Assembly (NCBI RefSeq): GCF_035083965.1 | Contig: NC_089739.1 | Location: forward strand, 10,590,001-10,654,000 | DNA length: 64,000 bases | Source of the DNA: Branchiostoma lanceolatum | Taxonomy: Eukaryota; Chordata; Leptocardii; Amphioxiformes; Branchiostomatidae | Direction of reading: 5' to 3' | In this document: piece by piece, positions 46,926 to 60,106 of the stretch | Layout: each line of letters opens with the position of its first letter | Position numbering within the stretch: the stretch's first letter is position 1 | Position numbers and translations under genes: made by a program | The notes under the pieces: generated by a model | The model's input: the letters and a program-made list of their open reading frames with translations, nothing else | Databases searched by the model: none | Told to the model about the DNA's origin: nothing

Positions 46926-47262
46926 GGTAATTTACATGTTTAAAACATTTCTACCAGATCTTTCCTCCCCATATTTATCAGTACGTCCTGAAGGTAAATT
47001 TACTTGTTTAACATTTCTACCACTAGATCTTTCCTTCCCATGTCTATCAGAATGTCCTGAAGGGAATTTACTTGTTTAACATTTCTACCAGATCTTTCCT
47101 CCCCATATTTATCAGTACGTCCTGAAGGTAAATTTACTTGTTTAACATTTCTACCACTAGATCTTTCCTCCCCATGTCTATCAGAATGTCCTGAAGGGAA
47201 TATACTTGTTTAATATTTCTACCAGATCTTTCCTCCCCATATTTATCAGTACGTCCTGAACG
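46920..47262 (-). repeat. Six tandem copies of the receptor E terminal Death-domain coding segment
   Basis: Six ~60-68-bp units follow the real stop codon of receptor E. Each holds TCTACCAGATCTTTCC or TCTACCACTAGATCTTTCC with CCCCAT and GTCCTGAAG; on the minus strand each reads close to DMGRKDLVEMLNK followed by a stop. Units alternate between a CATATTTATCAGTACGT form and a CATGTCTATCAGAATGT form, so the array grew as dimers of about 134 bp. It lies in the presumed 3' UTR. Confidence 0.85.
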
Positions 47263-48233
47263 TTATTTACTTAACATTTCTACCAGATCTTTCCTCCCCA
47301 TGTCTATCAGAATGTCCTGAAGGTTTTGCAGGTTGCAGGCCGCCATGCCGTCCTGGTCAGCTGTTCTCTGCCAGTGTCGTAGAACGATCTCGGCGGCGAG
47401 CAGACCGTGCTGGGCACTGCAGTTGTCAATCAACAGGACGTCTTCAACCGTGAGTCCTGTCGTGTACATAATAGTTTTCATTATACTTGGCATATGTAAT
47501 TTAGGGTTTGATTGGTCAGTAGTTGATTGTATTACAGTATATAATTATTGTACACGTATTACAGTATGACAGTATTTTGTATGTACTGTATTCTTCAATT
47601 TGCTTCCTTCTTCGAAACTGAGTGTCATAAAATCATTATGGCTCTAGCTCAGAAAAGTGATCTGTAAATGTCTGTAAATGTACATGTAGAATGCCCTCTC
47701 CTGAAAAAATATGTTTCAAGAATTATCAGAACTTAATATTGTGAGAAATTGTTAAAGTACTATCTTGAACTGTTTGCAGTGGTTTTATTTTCGCACAAAA
47801 AATGACACTGGGAATATGTTTTTGTGCTTTTGTATGATATTATGTTGTATCGACCTTGGACTTTGAAAACATTTTGAAAACCTCCTTTAAACTCCAATCC
47901 AAACATAAAATGAATATTAAAATCCCTGTTGAAATAGTTAGATTTACAGTAATGTCCTGGGTTTTTTTCTACTCGTATGTTATCATTTACGTGTTAGGGA
48001 TAGGGTTGCTCAAGAGGAAAAAGTTTTCAGTTTACAATACATTAGAATATACATTTCATATACATAATCACAAAGTTATAAAAGAACCCACCCAGTTTTC
48101 CAGCCAGGATTTTCCAGTTGTTGCCAGTATTGTAGAGTCGTAGGCACAAGTCTGAGAACTTGTGATACGGGAGGCCAAAATTACCCCTATCAACCGCCTG
48201 TTTCTGTATCATCTGGACTATGGTAATTGCCAC
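47263..48233 (-). CDS. Death-domain exons of receptor E
   Basis: 48092-48233 encodes VAITIVQMIQKQAVDRGNFG, then YHKFSDLCLRLYN and NWKILAGKLG. 47263-47456 encodes LTVEDVLLIDNCSAQHGLLA, EIVLRHWQRTADQDG and NLQDILIDMGRKDLVEMLSK. The fold and exon split match receptor B, where FSDLCL, NWKILAGKLG, EIVLRHWQRTA and MGRKDLVEML are identical. Strong conservation suggests both bind the same adaptor. Confidence 0.88.
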
Positions 48234-51200
48234 CTGTACGAGTGATGGGAAATGAGAGTTATTATCATGTTTGTTTGTATAACCGGTAAACTGCTTTAAG
48301 TCGTAACACACCAATTTTTGTACAGTACATAATATACAAGTTGGGGGTGTCCCTGTGGTGTAGTGGTCTGCGCTTCTGTCTCTCACCACATCTGGTTCAA
48401 ATTACTTGGACCAGAAGGACTGGGGTTCAAGCCCCAGGTAGGACACCTCTGGACAAGAGGCGCATTGAGTCATACCAAAGACTTTATAAAATGGTACATA
48501 CTTTACAGTATGGAAGTTAAACACACGTCACTGCCAGTGGACTATAGCCCCCTGCTACAGTGATTGCACCACAGTGTGGCCCAGGGCTATGAAACGGAGA
48601 TGGGCACCGTCTATACATCAATAATGGTGTGGGAGGATTTTAACCAACTAACATATACAAGCTGCAAAAGACCAGGTTTAAGGTTTGATCCACTCACACC
48701 AATGTCGAGTCTCCTACTTACTTTTTTCGATAAATATGGTGAATAATAGAAATGAATAAAATCTGACAAAAAGTATCATGACTGTTCTCTTATTGATAGT
48801 GAATAGAATAAAAAAGCAATGTCTAATTTCGCTTCTGACTTTGAATCCTAGAAATTGTATATTGTACAGCACTGTAGATTTTGAAATGTTCATGGTGGTT
48901 TTATTTAGAGGAATCCAACATGAAACCACAACATTGTTAGCATTGTATTACTGCTTATTAGTAATTTCAGTTTCAAACAATATCAAAATCTCCTTTCCTT
49001 TCCTACCGCAAATTTTTTTAGTCACGTAAAAATAATTGAATTACTGTACTGTGTGTACCTTGTTTCCACCTAAGCTCAGGGCTTGCACATCCAGACTTTT
49101 TCTTCCATTTTGGTTTTCAAGCGGTGTTTTCTTCTTCACTTTGAAGTGTGCGGTGTCTTCTGCAATTGTCTCCATGCTTCCAAACAATCCAGCTTTTGGT
49201 CCTGTGTCCTTTTTGCGACCGCTGGGCGATCGCTTTTCTTCACAGTCTCCCTCTCTCGAAGTTGAAACTCTCGGAATCTTCGGGTCTTTTTCTGCGACGC
49301 TTTTTTCGCTTATCATCTCATCGAGCAGCGGACAGCTCACAGAATCTGGTAGGTTGGAGCAAAGGGTGTGCGGTTCAGAATTAGTGGATTCATCCAAGCT
49401 CACCGATCTTCTTACTTCCTCTTGGTGTCTGGCGTTCGCGAGGGCTTTCGGACGCGTGGCTTTGTCCGTGGACATCGAACTGAGCGTTGAGTTACATTCG
49501 CTTCTCTTGTTTGCAAGCACGGAAGCTCTTGCCTTTTCTTTTGGAGGCGGTGTTTCTTCGTTAAGATGTAGAACTCTGTCTGGAGTGTTGTCAGGAGATG
49601 TGACTTTTGGGAGAGTCTGCAATCTTTCTTCATCGTCAAGTGCTGGGTTGTCAATATGGCCCACTGGTCTTTGTTGTGGAGTGGTCATCTTCAAGGAAAC
49701 CATTATTGGAAGTCGTGGGTTAAAGTTCGGTTCTTGTTCATGTCGACGAATGGAGGAAACTTGTACTGGGTCTGTCAGTCCAACTGCTGCTGGGGGAGGG
49801 TCAATATCACTTGTAGGGCCTGTATTTTGTGTAAAAAAAAACAGAAAAGCATAAAAGAATGGAACCTGTTTGTCTGCCTGTCTGTCTGTCTACCTGCCTT
49901 ACTGTCTGTCTACATATCTGTATGTTTGTTTGTTGACAAACTACCTTCAAATGCAACACACCAGTTTTGTACATTTAGTTTCAAGAAGCTTAGGTCCAGA
50001 GCGATAGCCTAAGGTTTGATTCGCTCACACAGGGAATGACCGGCCTAACTCTATTCTTTAAGTTTAAGCAGATGTTTAGTAGTGGCCACATTTCTTGAGG
50101 GAAGGAGATGAAAAATATCCTGGCCACTACTACATGTAAGTCCCCCGACTGAAACCTCTGCTTGGAGTATACCTCTACTCTTGTCAATAACTATTTATTT
50201 ATTAATTGGTTCAGCATGTACATGCCAGGGTTACCCAACTAGCCAGATGCTATTACTAAGGGCTGTATAGGACTGTAGGTTTTGGACCATCTCACACCGG
50301 GGCATGCGCCTACTCTTTTTCGAAAGGTGTGGTGGGTTCTTTTACGTGTGCGGGGTGTGGCTCTCCCCAAACACGGGACCTCCTTTTAACGTCCTATCCG
50401 AGGGACGTCCCTTACCCTAGATGAGCTAGGTACTCATTTACACCTGAGTGAAGTGAGGAAAGTCGTGTTAAGTGCCTTTCCCAAGGGCACAATGTCAGGG
50501 CGCATGTCCAGACATGTCTGGGGGCTGCTCGGGTTCGAATTCAGGTCCCCTTGTTTGAGTCAAATGTTCTATCCATTATGCCACACGACGCCACACAATA
50601 ACTATAGATGGTTTTCTAACATGCACGAGGTGTAGAACTTTTCAAACATGTGCACTCGCTTTTACGTCCTATCCAAGAGGATGCCCCTAACCAAAGCTAA
50701 GACCTCATTTGTACCTATTATTGAGGACTTTCAGGTATAGAGTGACTTTTCCTGCATCGTAACCTGTCAGAGATTCAAATCCAGAACTTTTCGATTCTGA
50801 TACTCAACAACCCTAACCACAAAATCACCATTAATTCAGAGAAATGCAGGGAATATAGAAAGCCTTACTGAATCTATAGTCGTGTTTTAAATTTTGAACT
50901 GCAAGTCATATTTTTTGCCAATGGTTACTAGTAATATTTTACTACTGGACTGTCTGAAGATATTGAACTTAATACTTAACCTACCTGTTTCAACTGTCTG
51001 GATGTTAAACTCTGGCAGCAAGACTGGCAAAGAAGTCTATTAAAGAAAAATTCTATTAGACTTTAAGTTACCAGAGTATTACCAACAATCTAAAAAGATT
51101 CTAAAACTTCCTTGAAGTGATAAACGTGCAATTGAAAAAGCATGTTTAACATTACACAAAGCTGACAGTGCCAAAATTAGAAACGGCCAGATATATCACT

Positions 51201-54200
51201 TAGTCTTTATCAGTACTTAAATATGATATTGCAATATAATGTTACTTGAACAAAGAAAAAGGCTACTGATTTACCTCTTGCCTTGGTGCGCTACCATCTG
51301 TACTTGCCCCATTTTCTAGAAACACAAAACAAAACATTTTTGAACTGACAACTTGTTAGTCTTATCATAAGGGGTCCTTCCCTCTGGCTAGTTGGGCAAC
51401 CCTACATGTACATGCTGAACCAATAAAAAACAACAAATTAGTCTGATCATAAAGTGGGTATCCCACTGAAGCTGCGGCACGTTGAAAGAGCAGTAACTCA
51501 AAGAAATTTATCAGTAAAAACCAAAATCTATTCACGCTTTGACTTGAGTGTTTTGTTGTCTTTTTAGTCGTTATATATTTTATTATATACCCATTGTAAA
51601 GTCAAGGGTAACACAAATTTGATTAAGAACACAGCCGCCAACGTGGCACAGGTCCAGTGACTAAGGCTTTACAAATTAAAAGAAAAAAAATCAGTGAAGT
51701 GGAGCAAAATCAAATGATTTTAACACTTGACATTGCAGGTACATGTATCTGTAAATCACAATAATGTGAAACTAGCCTGCCTGGTATCTAGCTTATTCTA
51801 TCTCTGGTTTACTCCTCTAATTGCACTCCTGCTGAGTACTCAAGATGATTATTACACATTAAAATGATAATGAGAAACAACCTCAGCTACAGGGCCCAAA
51901 CTTACACCACTTCAATATTTACAGTACATTGATATTATGCGACTGCAAATACCCATTATCTCAAAGCAGATGTTACCAAAGACTTTATAAAAATGGTACA
52001 TACTTCTGAAACAGTATGGAAGTTAAACACACTCCACTGCCAGTGGACTAGCCCCCTGCTGCAGTGATTGCACCACAGTGTGGCCCAGGGCTATGAAACG
52101 GAGATGGGCACCAACCTGTACGTCAATAATGGTGTGGGAGGAGAGGTTCGGAGGTCAAATCATGACAGTATCCTAGCCCCTTGTTTACAACAGAAACTGA
52201 TAGCTAGAAAACTGTCACAGTTGTTCCTCCCAACATCTGCTTGGATATTAGACTACATGATTATATCTTATACCTTCTGATGTTGTTGTCTTTCTCCTCT
52301 TCCAAACCCAGATTGCTACCACAGTTATAGACATCAGCGCTCCAAATGCACAAATTAACACAAGTTCTCCTGTGGTGAACACTTGGCGTTCCTTCGGTGA
52401 ACTGTTGTGTTGTGCATCCAGCTCCGCTATTCCTGCCATCTCCGTTGTTGTTGTTGTTGTCTTTAAGGTTGTAACATGAGGAGTTGTAACAGTTGGGGAT
52501 GCAGCTTTCGCTGTGGTTGTCAATTGAGCTGTATTGAGTTAGAGCAACTGTCAGTATGTGCAAAATGTACAATGTACATACAGGTTTTTAAAGATTTTTT
52601 TAATGAATAAGTCCAGCCAACTACTGTAACAGTTTCTATTACTTAGAGACAATAACTGCAACAGTTAAATAATTGTTGTCGGGACCTGGTAAGCAATACT
52701 CCTACTTTCAATTATTATTTCAATGCATTATTCTTTTGTGATAGCACAGCAGAAGAAGTGTTACAGGTATCAAACTTTTGAATACAAATTTTGTTGGAAA
52801 GAAACAAAAAAAAGTGATCCTGATCCAGTTAGGGTCACCGAAGAGCTTCCGCAGGTCATGACAGAGAAGACAAACACTATGTGCAATATTTGCAGTTTCA
52901 TTGTATTGGAGAAATTCCTATAAGTTGAACTCTTTTCATTTGGTACAATATACAGAGGTTTTTCTAGAAAAAATAAACAAGAGGGAGCACACACAGACAA
53001 GGGAGTGAATTCTGTGTATTCGTGGGAGAATCGATTGCTGAGGGAATGCTGTATGCTGGGTATTAAGCTAAAATCTGAATTCGACAAGGGGGCGCTGGGC
53101 TGAAACAAGAGGGTGCAGCGCCCCTCTTTCCCGATTTAGATGAACCCCTGATATACAGACTGGACCATGACTTTATGTTCCGTCCTAAGGACTGCAACCC
53201 TTTCCAGTAGTGTGCAATGTAAGGCGATTAACAACAGCCCGAATTTGAACTCCCATCCTCTTGGTCCAGAGGTAAGCTTAAGGTCGCTAACCAATCTTGA
53301 AGATGACAAGATGTTGTCGTTATGTCCCTGTCAGATACATGTACTGTGCTCTATGCATGTACATTTTAGTGTCTGACTACGAAATGCTCTCAACAAAAAC
53401 TTACCAATGAATATAGATACGGTGACAGGATCGCTGGACACACTCCAATGTACTTCCGGATTTCGTACATCAATCCTCGCCTTGCACACATACTCCCCCA
53501 CGTCTGTTCGCCAAACTTGTTCGATCACCAATGTCAAGTCTCCCTCGCGTAAGATGACTCCATTCCTCCACCACGATATGGTCGGGGAAGGGTTGGATTC
53601 GCCCACTGTGCAGTTAAGATCCAACCGGTCGCCGATGTTGACATGCAGGGTAGCAGAAGTACTAAATTGTTGACTCAGTATCTGAACACTGTCTGAATCC
53701 GGAGGATCTGCAAGACAGTGTAATAATTCATTCGGTTACACTGCTAACTGTCTGAAATCTGGGACGATATCTGGGACGCATTACCTCCTTAGACCTACAT
53801 GTACTGGAGGCATCGTGTGGCGAACTGGATAGAACATCCGACTGTCAAACAAGGGGACCCCAGTTCGAATCCGAGCTGCCCCCAGACATGTCTGAACATG
53901 CGCCCGGACATTGTGCCCTTGGGGAAGGCACTTCACTCACTTCACTCAGGTGTGAATGAGTGCCTAGCTCTTCTAGAGTTGGGGACGTCCCTCGGATAGG
54001 ACGTTAAATGGAGGTCCCGTGTTTGGGGAGAGCCACAATCCGCGCACATCAAAGAACCCACCACATCTTTCGAAAAAGAGTAGGGGCATGCCCCGGTGTG
54101 CGATGGTCCAAATTCTTCTGTCTGGAGTTGGTGATTCACTACAAATCACCCGGATGGAGGCCTGGCGAACCTCCATCTCGTATCAGCCAAGTGTAGCAGA

Positions 54201-57200
54201 TTCATCAACAAGTTGATGTTGGCTACCTAACCCAAAGAAGAAGAAGAAGAAGAAGAAGTACTTCCAGGCAAGGAGGTTAACTTCCAGGTACATTTATGCG
54301 CTATGGTGACATACATGTAGCTGGAATAACAGTTTCTCTAGTTATGGTGTCCCCAGAGTGTGCGCAGAAACATTACAGAAAAAGCTAAGAAATGCCTATG
54401 AAATAGTTTTGGAATTCTTTGGAAGCAGATGTATACCACACTATTGGGCTTGCTCCTAAAGCTTCGCCAAAATCATACCATGGCAGGGCTGAAAAATTAT
54501 GCACTTTTGCCCTGTTCTAAGTTCTTGTCAGCTGGATTGTTCATGGAAGGAACTTCTTCATTTTGTGTTCATTATGATTGACATTGACATTGATTGAAAG
54601 AGACACTGGACTCTCAGGTTCTGAGTTATTTTCCGCCATGAAGGACAAATTGTACTGGAAGAATTTTATTGACTGTATCCCACCGGAGTAATCCGGATGA
54701 ACGATGATGATGATGATGATGATTGTTTGTTTAAAGCTCTCCATCTATATATTGTGAGCCATACATTTCTAACAGCCAATCATTTTAAGTTAGTTTTGGC
54801 ATCTGTGGTATTTCCTAAACTTACATGTAACGTTGGGTAACATAAATTCGCCTTTTTTCCGATAATGGTTGACTGAAATCAATCTAGCAGAACAATAAAC
54901 CATCCTTTTTTTCTATTATTCTGTCAGTATCATGTACTATCTTTGCACTAATCATATATATGGTAGATTTTGTCTCTAGTCGTGCTGACACCATAATATT
55001 GCAACTTGAAACTACCGTCCGCCGCACGCACAATGACGGTGTTGTCGGACAGGTGTGAACATTATTTCGGGAGAGATCTGAGAAGATTCGTCTTGAATAT
55101 CTTACCGCTAATTACATTTTATACAGCAGCTATAGCTATTCGTTCCATCCTTGGCTTGAGGAGAGTGCTATGGATATAGACGTGTCCAAGTAAAAAAAAT
55201 ACACGAAAAACGCACACCGCACACATCAGGCCTTTGGAAACAACCTGTGTGTTGAGTCGGTAGAACGTCACTCAAAGTCGACCCCCACCGTCATGGAAAT
55301 TTGTACATTATTCATCGGGCCTTAGCTGGATGCCGTAGAAATGGTAATACTACTATGTCCATGTGCTTCTGCTTGTGCTAAGAGCAAACTTCGAGGAAAA
55401 TATCGCCATCAGTCCACTATCACACACAACATTTAGACAAAAAAGTGTTCTTGTCGTCTGCCGAATAGCAGGATTCTGGATAACGAATATGGCAGCGGGA
55501 AAATTCACCGTAGTGCCGTAGCCATTGGTTGTAGCAACAAAGAGGCGTTTTGATGATTAATCACACTTAGAGTCCAGTTGTAGGTTAGCAAAAGAGATTC
55601 TGATAAGTTGCATTGTAAATAATTGTGTTGAGCAGGAAGCGGATGTGATATTTGTCTTATAAACCAGCGAACAACTATGTAGTATATTTCTCCCACGAAG
55701 CCCTCAGACTGTGACAGTAAGGGACGGAGAGTTTTTGACGTAGCCAACTTCTAATGCATGGTTATCGAAGCTTGTCAGACAGTGTTCTGAATATGTTAGT
55801 CTGTCCAGTTTGCATTTCTAGCGGTATTACTGATGTTGCATCTAGCACATATCCCTAAATACCCCGTTTTCGAAAAATCGCGAATTTAAGTACCCCGCGA
55901 ATTTATGTTACCCAACGTTACAATTGTACATTTGTATAAACTAATTCAAAGATACACATAGTATACTCACAGAGCACATTGTAGTTCATGCCAAAAAACA
56001 ACCCATGCTCCCCCCTACCAACTTACAATTGTTCAGATTCAGCTTTATTGCTCTTGGCACATGCATGTGACATTTGTAAAAAGAAAAATGCATCAACAGT
56101 TACTCTGCATAAAATCCACTTAAATAAGTCACTAATTATTATAAACATTCTGTTCTACTCACAATAAGTTTCCAAAGGCACAGAGACGCCCAGATTCTGT
56201 AAGACCTCTTGACTCACAAGACTTCCTTGTTGGGTTGGGAAACATTTTAGTTCTGGCGCCATGTTCCGATGATCCACGCTCGCAAACCGTATCGTGCTGG
56301 AATATTGCCCTGGTGTGACGACCCCTCCTGTCACTGCCGTCCAATGTAGTTTCGCCGGTGGGTTTCCAAGGTCATTCGTCTGACAGGAGAGTTCAAATGG
56401 TTGACCTTGGACTGCGATTGGGCGAGACTTGCTGAATGTCAGTTGGCTGGGTGGGTCTACAAAACGAAATAAATTCATCAAATTGCAATGAATATTGTGA
56501 ATCTTGGAATGTTTCACTCATTCTCTCCCATAGCTTGTTTGGGGCGATTTTATTTTCGTGAATTTGTTACATTTCTACTGTGTGATAGAATTGTTTTCAA
56601 CTCACAGTGCACTTCAAACATCATTAAAAAAAAACTCCTGTCAGCTGCTACCGGTAATGCAAAATTGAATTTACAATAGAAAAAATATCATGAGAACTGG
56701 AGATTTCAAACATTTGCAAGCTCTGATAACAATTTTATTTAGAAATGTACTTGACCGATTATTATATAATATATAAAAGTTAAGCCTAAACAAAGTTGTT
56801 CACCAATGAAAGCTTATTCAACTCATTAACAAAAGTCAGAGCTAACAGGCTCAAAAAGGTGTATTTTGCCTGTAAAGCTCAAGAACAAGTAAGGCAACAT
56901 GTGTGAGCAAATGCAGCATATTTCTCTGCAAGCCTGACTAAATTGCGCTCCTAGCAGTCGGCCCGACTGTTACCGCCCCCTAGATTAACCTCGACCAGTG
57001 AGAGATTGTGTAAACACAGGCTAATTTCTCTGCCATCTTTTCTATGACAGAAATAGAGAAAAGAATCATTCATTTAGAATACTATAGTATACCACTAATT
57101 ACTAAGAAGTTTTCAAAGCTGCCGGACTAAATAAAGAACCCAGCACACTTCTCAAGAAGAGTAGGGGTGACCCTGTGTGCGACCGGGCTATAAAACCAAG

Positions 57201-59532
57201 CCTTTAGCAAAGTCACATTTGAAGTATTTTACAGCTGTCAATAAAAAATGTTCACTTGATGTCTCAACTGCAAGCATTAAGCCTTTGTGTTCCAACTAAG
57301 CCATGTTGATTCGATTATATGGATGACATCATCTGGGACCCCCAAAACTGATGCGGGTGTGCGAATAGAAAAAAAAGTTTGACCCTCAAAAAAAGTTGCC
57401 GTCATTAATATGAAACTTTCGTGTTCAGAAAGGATGAACAAAACTGAACACACAGAGTACGATATACTGAATAATAGATTCTCCATTTTTGTTCTTTCAC
57501 ACCTTCTTTGTCATTGGCATTCTACTACATTAGTATCCATATTCCACTTTTTTTGTTTTCAATTTATAGCATCTCTTCTCTCATTTTGCATTGAAACGGA
57601 TGAAAATTTATGCACGAGCAGATGATATAATCAAATCAACATAGCCTTGTAGGAGCAAGTGAGCAAAAGAGAGTAAAAATATACTTACAGTGTACATCCA
57701 GTTTGGTCGCATATCGTTTAGAAGTACCAGCGAGTTGACATTGGTACACTGCTGTACAATACCTATTTGTGTCTTGAAAATAGATGGCTGGTCTCTCCCC
57801 ACATCGATCTGTAGTATGAAGATTAGAAATATGTCTGAAAGCAAACTTTTGATATCATTCCACTGTAATTCATATTTTCGTTAACAATTATTTCTGACAC
57901 TTTGTTGATTATATTCCATTATTGTAGGTTGAGATTTATGAATCATATAATAATTTGTTCTGCATATTGTTTTGCTACCTACTCCTGCCTTCAATATCAT
58001 GTATATTTACATGTACACCTTCTCATGATTGAATTATTTCAAATCTTTTCAAATTATGTACATGGGGTCAGCACGACATAAGTTGCAAACAGTGGAAGAT
58101 CCCAGAACTATGACGGACTTATGTAAAACAAGTAAGAAATTGACTTTGGGTATATTTAGCATAGTATGGTAGGAGATTCCATTTTTTATGTCGCTTTCAT
58201 TTAAGGCACCCAGAGCATTTTATGATGCTTGAAAACTGGAAACATACTAGTTGCTGTAATCTTTATGAAATTGACATTTAATGCCACTGTTAACCACATT
58301 TGCATGCGGATTTCTTATCAAAAGTGCTCAAAAGCAGCACAAAAATAAGCTACATGGTGATCTATTAGTTTCACGCGACTAAATTGACCGATACCATAGC
58401 CCCGCCCACCTCTGCGAAAACGTAGAAAGGCAAAATTAAAACATAAAAATGCAAATATTTGACGGACATGCAGTCACTCATTGGTCGAACCGCTAATTGT
58501 GATGGACAGTCGGATCAGACTATTAGGGCTTGGATTTTCTATCAGTTCTCACCACACAACGACATCGTATCTTTGCTCCTTTATGTCGATATGTTATGGT
58601 ATAATGTTATTGAAACTTACTATGTGAAGGAATGACTAGAAATTGGAGTTTCTTAAATTTAAGTTTTAAGCCTCATAAAATTCTTTGGGTGCCTTTAAAC
58701 TCATACATACCTGTACCAGTTGTGTGCGGACAGTCTGTACCACAACTTCCGCATCTGCTTGAACAGCTGCCGACCTGGAGGCTTTCGTCGTCCGACCCCT
58801 TGTAGATCCATAACAGACACCTGTTAGGGTCACAAGAGATATCAAGGTCACAGGGTACGCTGGTGTCATCACCCTCCAACACTGGTATCGTTTTCTGAAC
58901 TGTCTGAGTCAGCACTACTGGTAGAATGGCGAGTAAAAAAACTGCAGAACAAGAGGGATAAAAAGAATGAATGTTTATTGTAAATTATTGAAAATAAACA
59001 AACAAACAAACAGTAAAATATTAGTGGAGAATGTAACCTCCATTAACATTGATTTGCCGGATTACATAAATCCTCCACTTTGAAAAACAAAACAAAAATT
59101 ATTAGTGACTCAAAAATCCTTATAAGTGTGCTCAGAAATGTCATTATCCAAAATATTTGCAGACTTGCTACTCAAATCCTGCATTCAGTACCTTTAAGAA
59201 TATTATCATTTGATAGTCTGTAAATGCCTTTTCGTTTGCTGTATAATTCCTTGATTAGAAAATGGTGTGTTTGGTATAGTGCTATATATCGGTATTCACA
59301 TACTGTACAGTAATAAGAATTTTCATGGCGGTTTTAAGCTGTAAAACAGTCATAATGAACATAAAGCCACTGCAATAATTTCAAGAATTACAGTAGCCCC
59401 CCCCCCCTTACAGAGTTGTATGGTTGACTTACCTGTAGACAATTTGACCCTGTACCAGAACACTGCACAAGACAGCTCCACCCACACAGCCTTGGCATGC
59501 ATAACTGGTGCTTTCACTTTTGAAGGAAACAC
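47263..59532 (-). CDS. Receptor E: three Ig domains, TM, linker and Death domain (830 aa)
   Basis: Eleven exons: 59433-59532, 58711-58941, 57689-57808, 56163-56456, 53405-53707, 52274-52528, 51275-51315, 50985-51036, 49059-49819, 48092-48233, 47263-47456. They total 2493 nt with every phase consistent. The leader hydrophobic stretch is TVFLLAILPVVLTQ, split across exons 1-2. Ig1 is Cys-rich (SVPCDL, CLLWIYKG, SSRCGSCGTDC, AVYQCQLAG). Ig2 starts PPSQLTFSK with FELSCQT and ELKCFP. Ig3 has LDLNCTV, ISWWRNG and GEYVCKAR. The Thr-rich stalk leads to a TM (about 404-424) and WVWKRRK. The linker is about 254 residues with basic and Ser-rich patches. The Death domain is 720-830. Juxtamembrane exons of 41 and 52 nt match the 41- and 46-nt exons of B. 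Divergent from F and convergent with CHRAC1. Function is inferred: ligand binding and Death-adaptor signalling. Confidence 0.85.
48340..48640 (+). repeat. tRNA-derived SINE
   Basis: GTCCCTGTGGTGTAGTGGTC is an A-box head and GGGGTTCAAGCCCCAGG a B-box-like region. The body has ACCAAAGACTTTATAAAATG, CACTGCCAGTGGACTATAGC and ATGAAACGGAGATGGGCACC. The body recurs at 51975-52150. It is intronic in receptor E. Confidence 0.65.
50205..50605 (-). repeat. SINE, minus orientation
   Basis: The inverse of the SINE at 53808: ACACCGGGGCATGCGCCTAC, CTTTTTCGAAAGGTGTGGTG, AACGTCCTATCCGAGGGACG, CACCTGAGTGAAGTGAGGAA, and a head ending GGGTTCGAATTCAGG with ATGCCACACGACG. It is intronic in receptor E. Confidence 0.7.
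51975..52150 (+). repeat. SINE body fragment, same family as 48340
   Basis: ACCAAAGACTTTATAAAAAT, CACTGCCAGTGGACTAGCCC, GATTGCACCACAGTGTGGCC and ATGAAACGGAGATGGGCACC repeat the 48470-48610 body without the tRNA-like head. Confidence 0.65.
53808..54262 (+). repeat. Full-length tRNA-derived SINE with (GAA)n tail
   Basis: The head GGCATCGTGTGGCGAACTGG carries an A box, and CCCAGTTCGAATCCGAG a B box. The body contains ATTGTGCCCTTGGGGAAGG, CGTCCCTCGGATAGGACGTT and CGAAAAAGAGTAGGGGCATG. The element ends in a run of AAG repeats at about 54236-54258. It lies in the intron between the Ig2 and Ig3 exons of receptor E. Confidence 0.8.
54830..55918. mobile_element. 1.1-kb TIR element with TA flanks in receptor E intron
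   Basis: The ends are ACGTTGGGTAACATAAATTC and its complement GAATTTATGTTACCCAACGT, each bordered by TA (54828-54829 and 55919-55920). That is the target-site form of the Tc1/mariner superfamily. No transposase frame was seen, so it is likely non-autonomous. Confidence 0.78.
57125..57195 (+). repeat. SINE tail fragment
   Basis: AAGAACCCAGCACACTTCTC followed by AAGAGTAGGGGTGACCCTGT matches, in inverse orientation, the fragments at 2590 and 11345. It is intronic in receptor E. Confidence 0.45.
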
Positions 59533-59852
59533 CTACAACAGGAAAATTGTGCCAGAATTTAGCATTTTAACTGTGTTTGCCTACATGTATTAGTATGTGG
59601 TTTTCTATTAGGCCACAACAAGTGAATTTTATGGATGACATCATCTCCAGACAGTCCAGATATAATGCAAGAGGGCAAATAAAAACAACATGGCTAAATT
59701 TTCAAAACAAACATTGTAACAAGAACTGAAGCTACAAAACATGGTATCACAGCCAACAAGTGTTATTCCTATGTTCTAGAAGTGCACAACGTGACACTAG
59801 TGTGGTAGACTAGCATCAATTTCTAAGTTGGCAACTACGCTCATGGTTACTA

Positions 59853-60106
59853 GCCTCCTTCGCAGACTTCCTATGAACAGCGGTGTTTATATTGGGGGGG
59901 GGGGGGGCAAGGTTCTCTAAAGGGAGTTGTGTAGCCAAGGGAGTTGTGTAGACGAGGGACGACGCTGTTCATATGGATATGAACAGCGTCGTCCCTCGTC
60001 TACACAACTCCCTTGGCTACACAACTCCCTTTAGAGAACCTTGCCCCCCCCCCCCCCCCCCCCCCAATATAAACACCGCTGTTCATAGGAAGTCTGCGAA
60101 GGAGGC
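59853..60106. mobile_element. Near-perfect 254-bp foldback with 9-bp flanking direct repeat
   Basis: The left arm starts GCCTCCTTCGCAGACTTCCT and the right arm ends with its complement, AGGAAGTCTGCGAAGGAGGC. The axis is GTTCATAT-GG-ATATGAAC near 59976. The arms are about 125 bp and match except for the length of an internal G run against a C run. CATGGTTAC occurs at both edges (59842-59850 and 60109-60117) and may be a 9-bp target duplication. It lies in the 5' intron of receptor E. Confidence 0.85.

Noticed and set aside
49036..49854. 272-codon plus-strand frame
   Set aside because: It is antisense to the receptor E linker exon, whose phases and conserved motifs support the minus strand.
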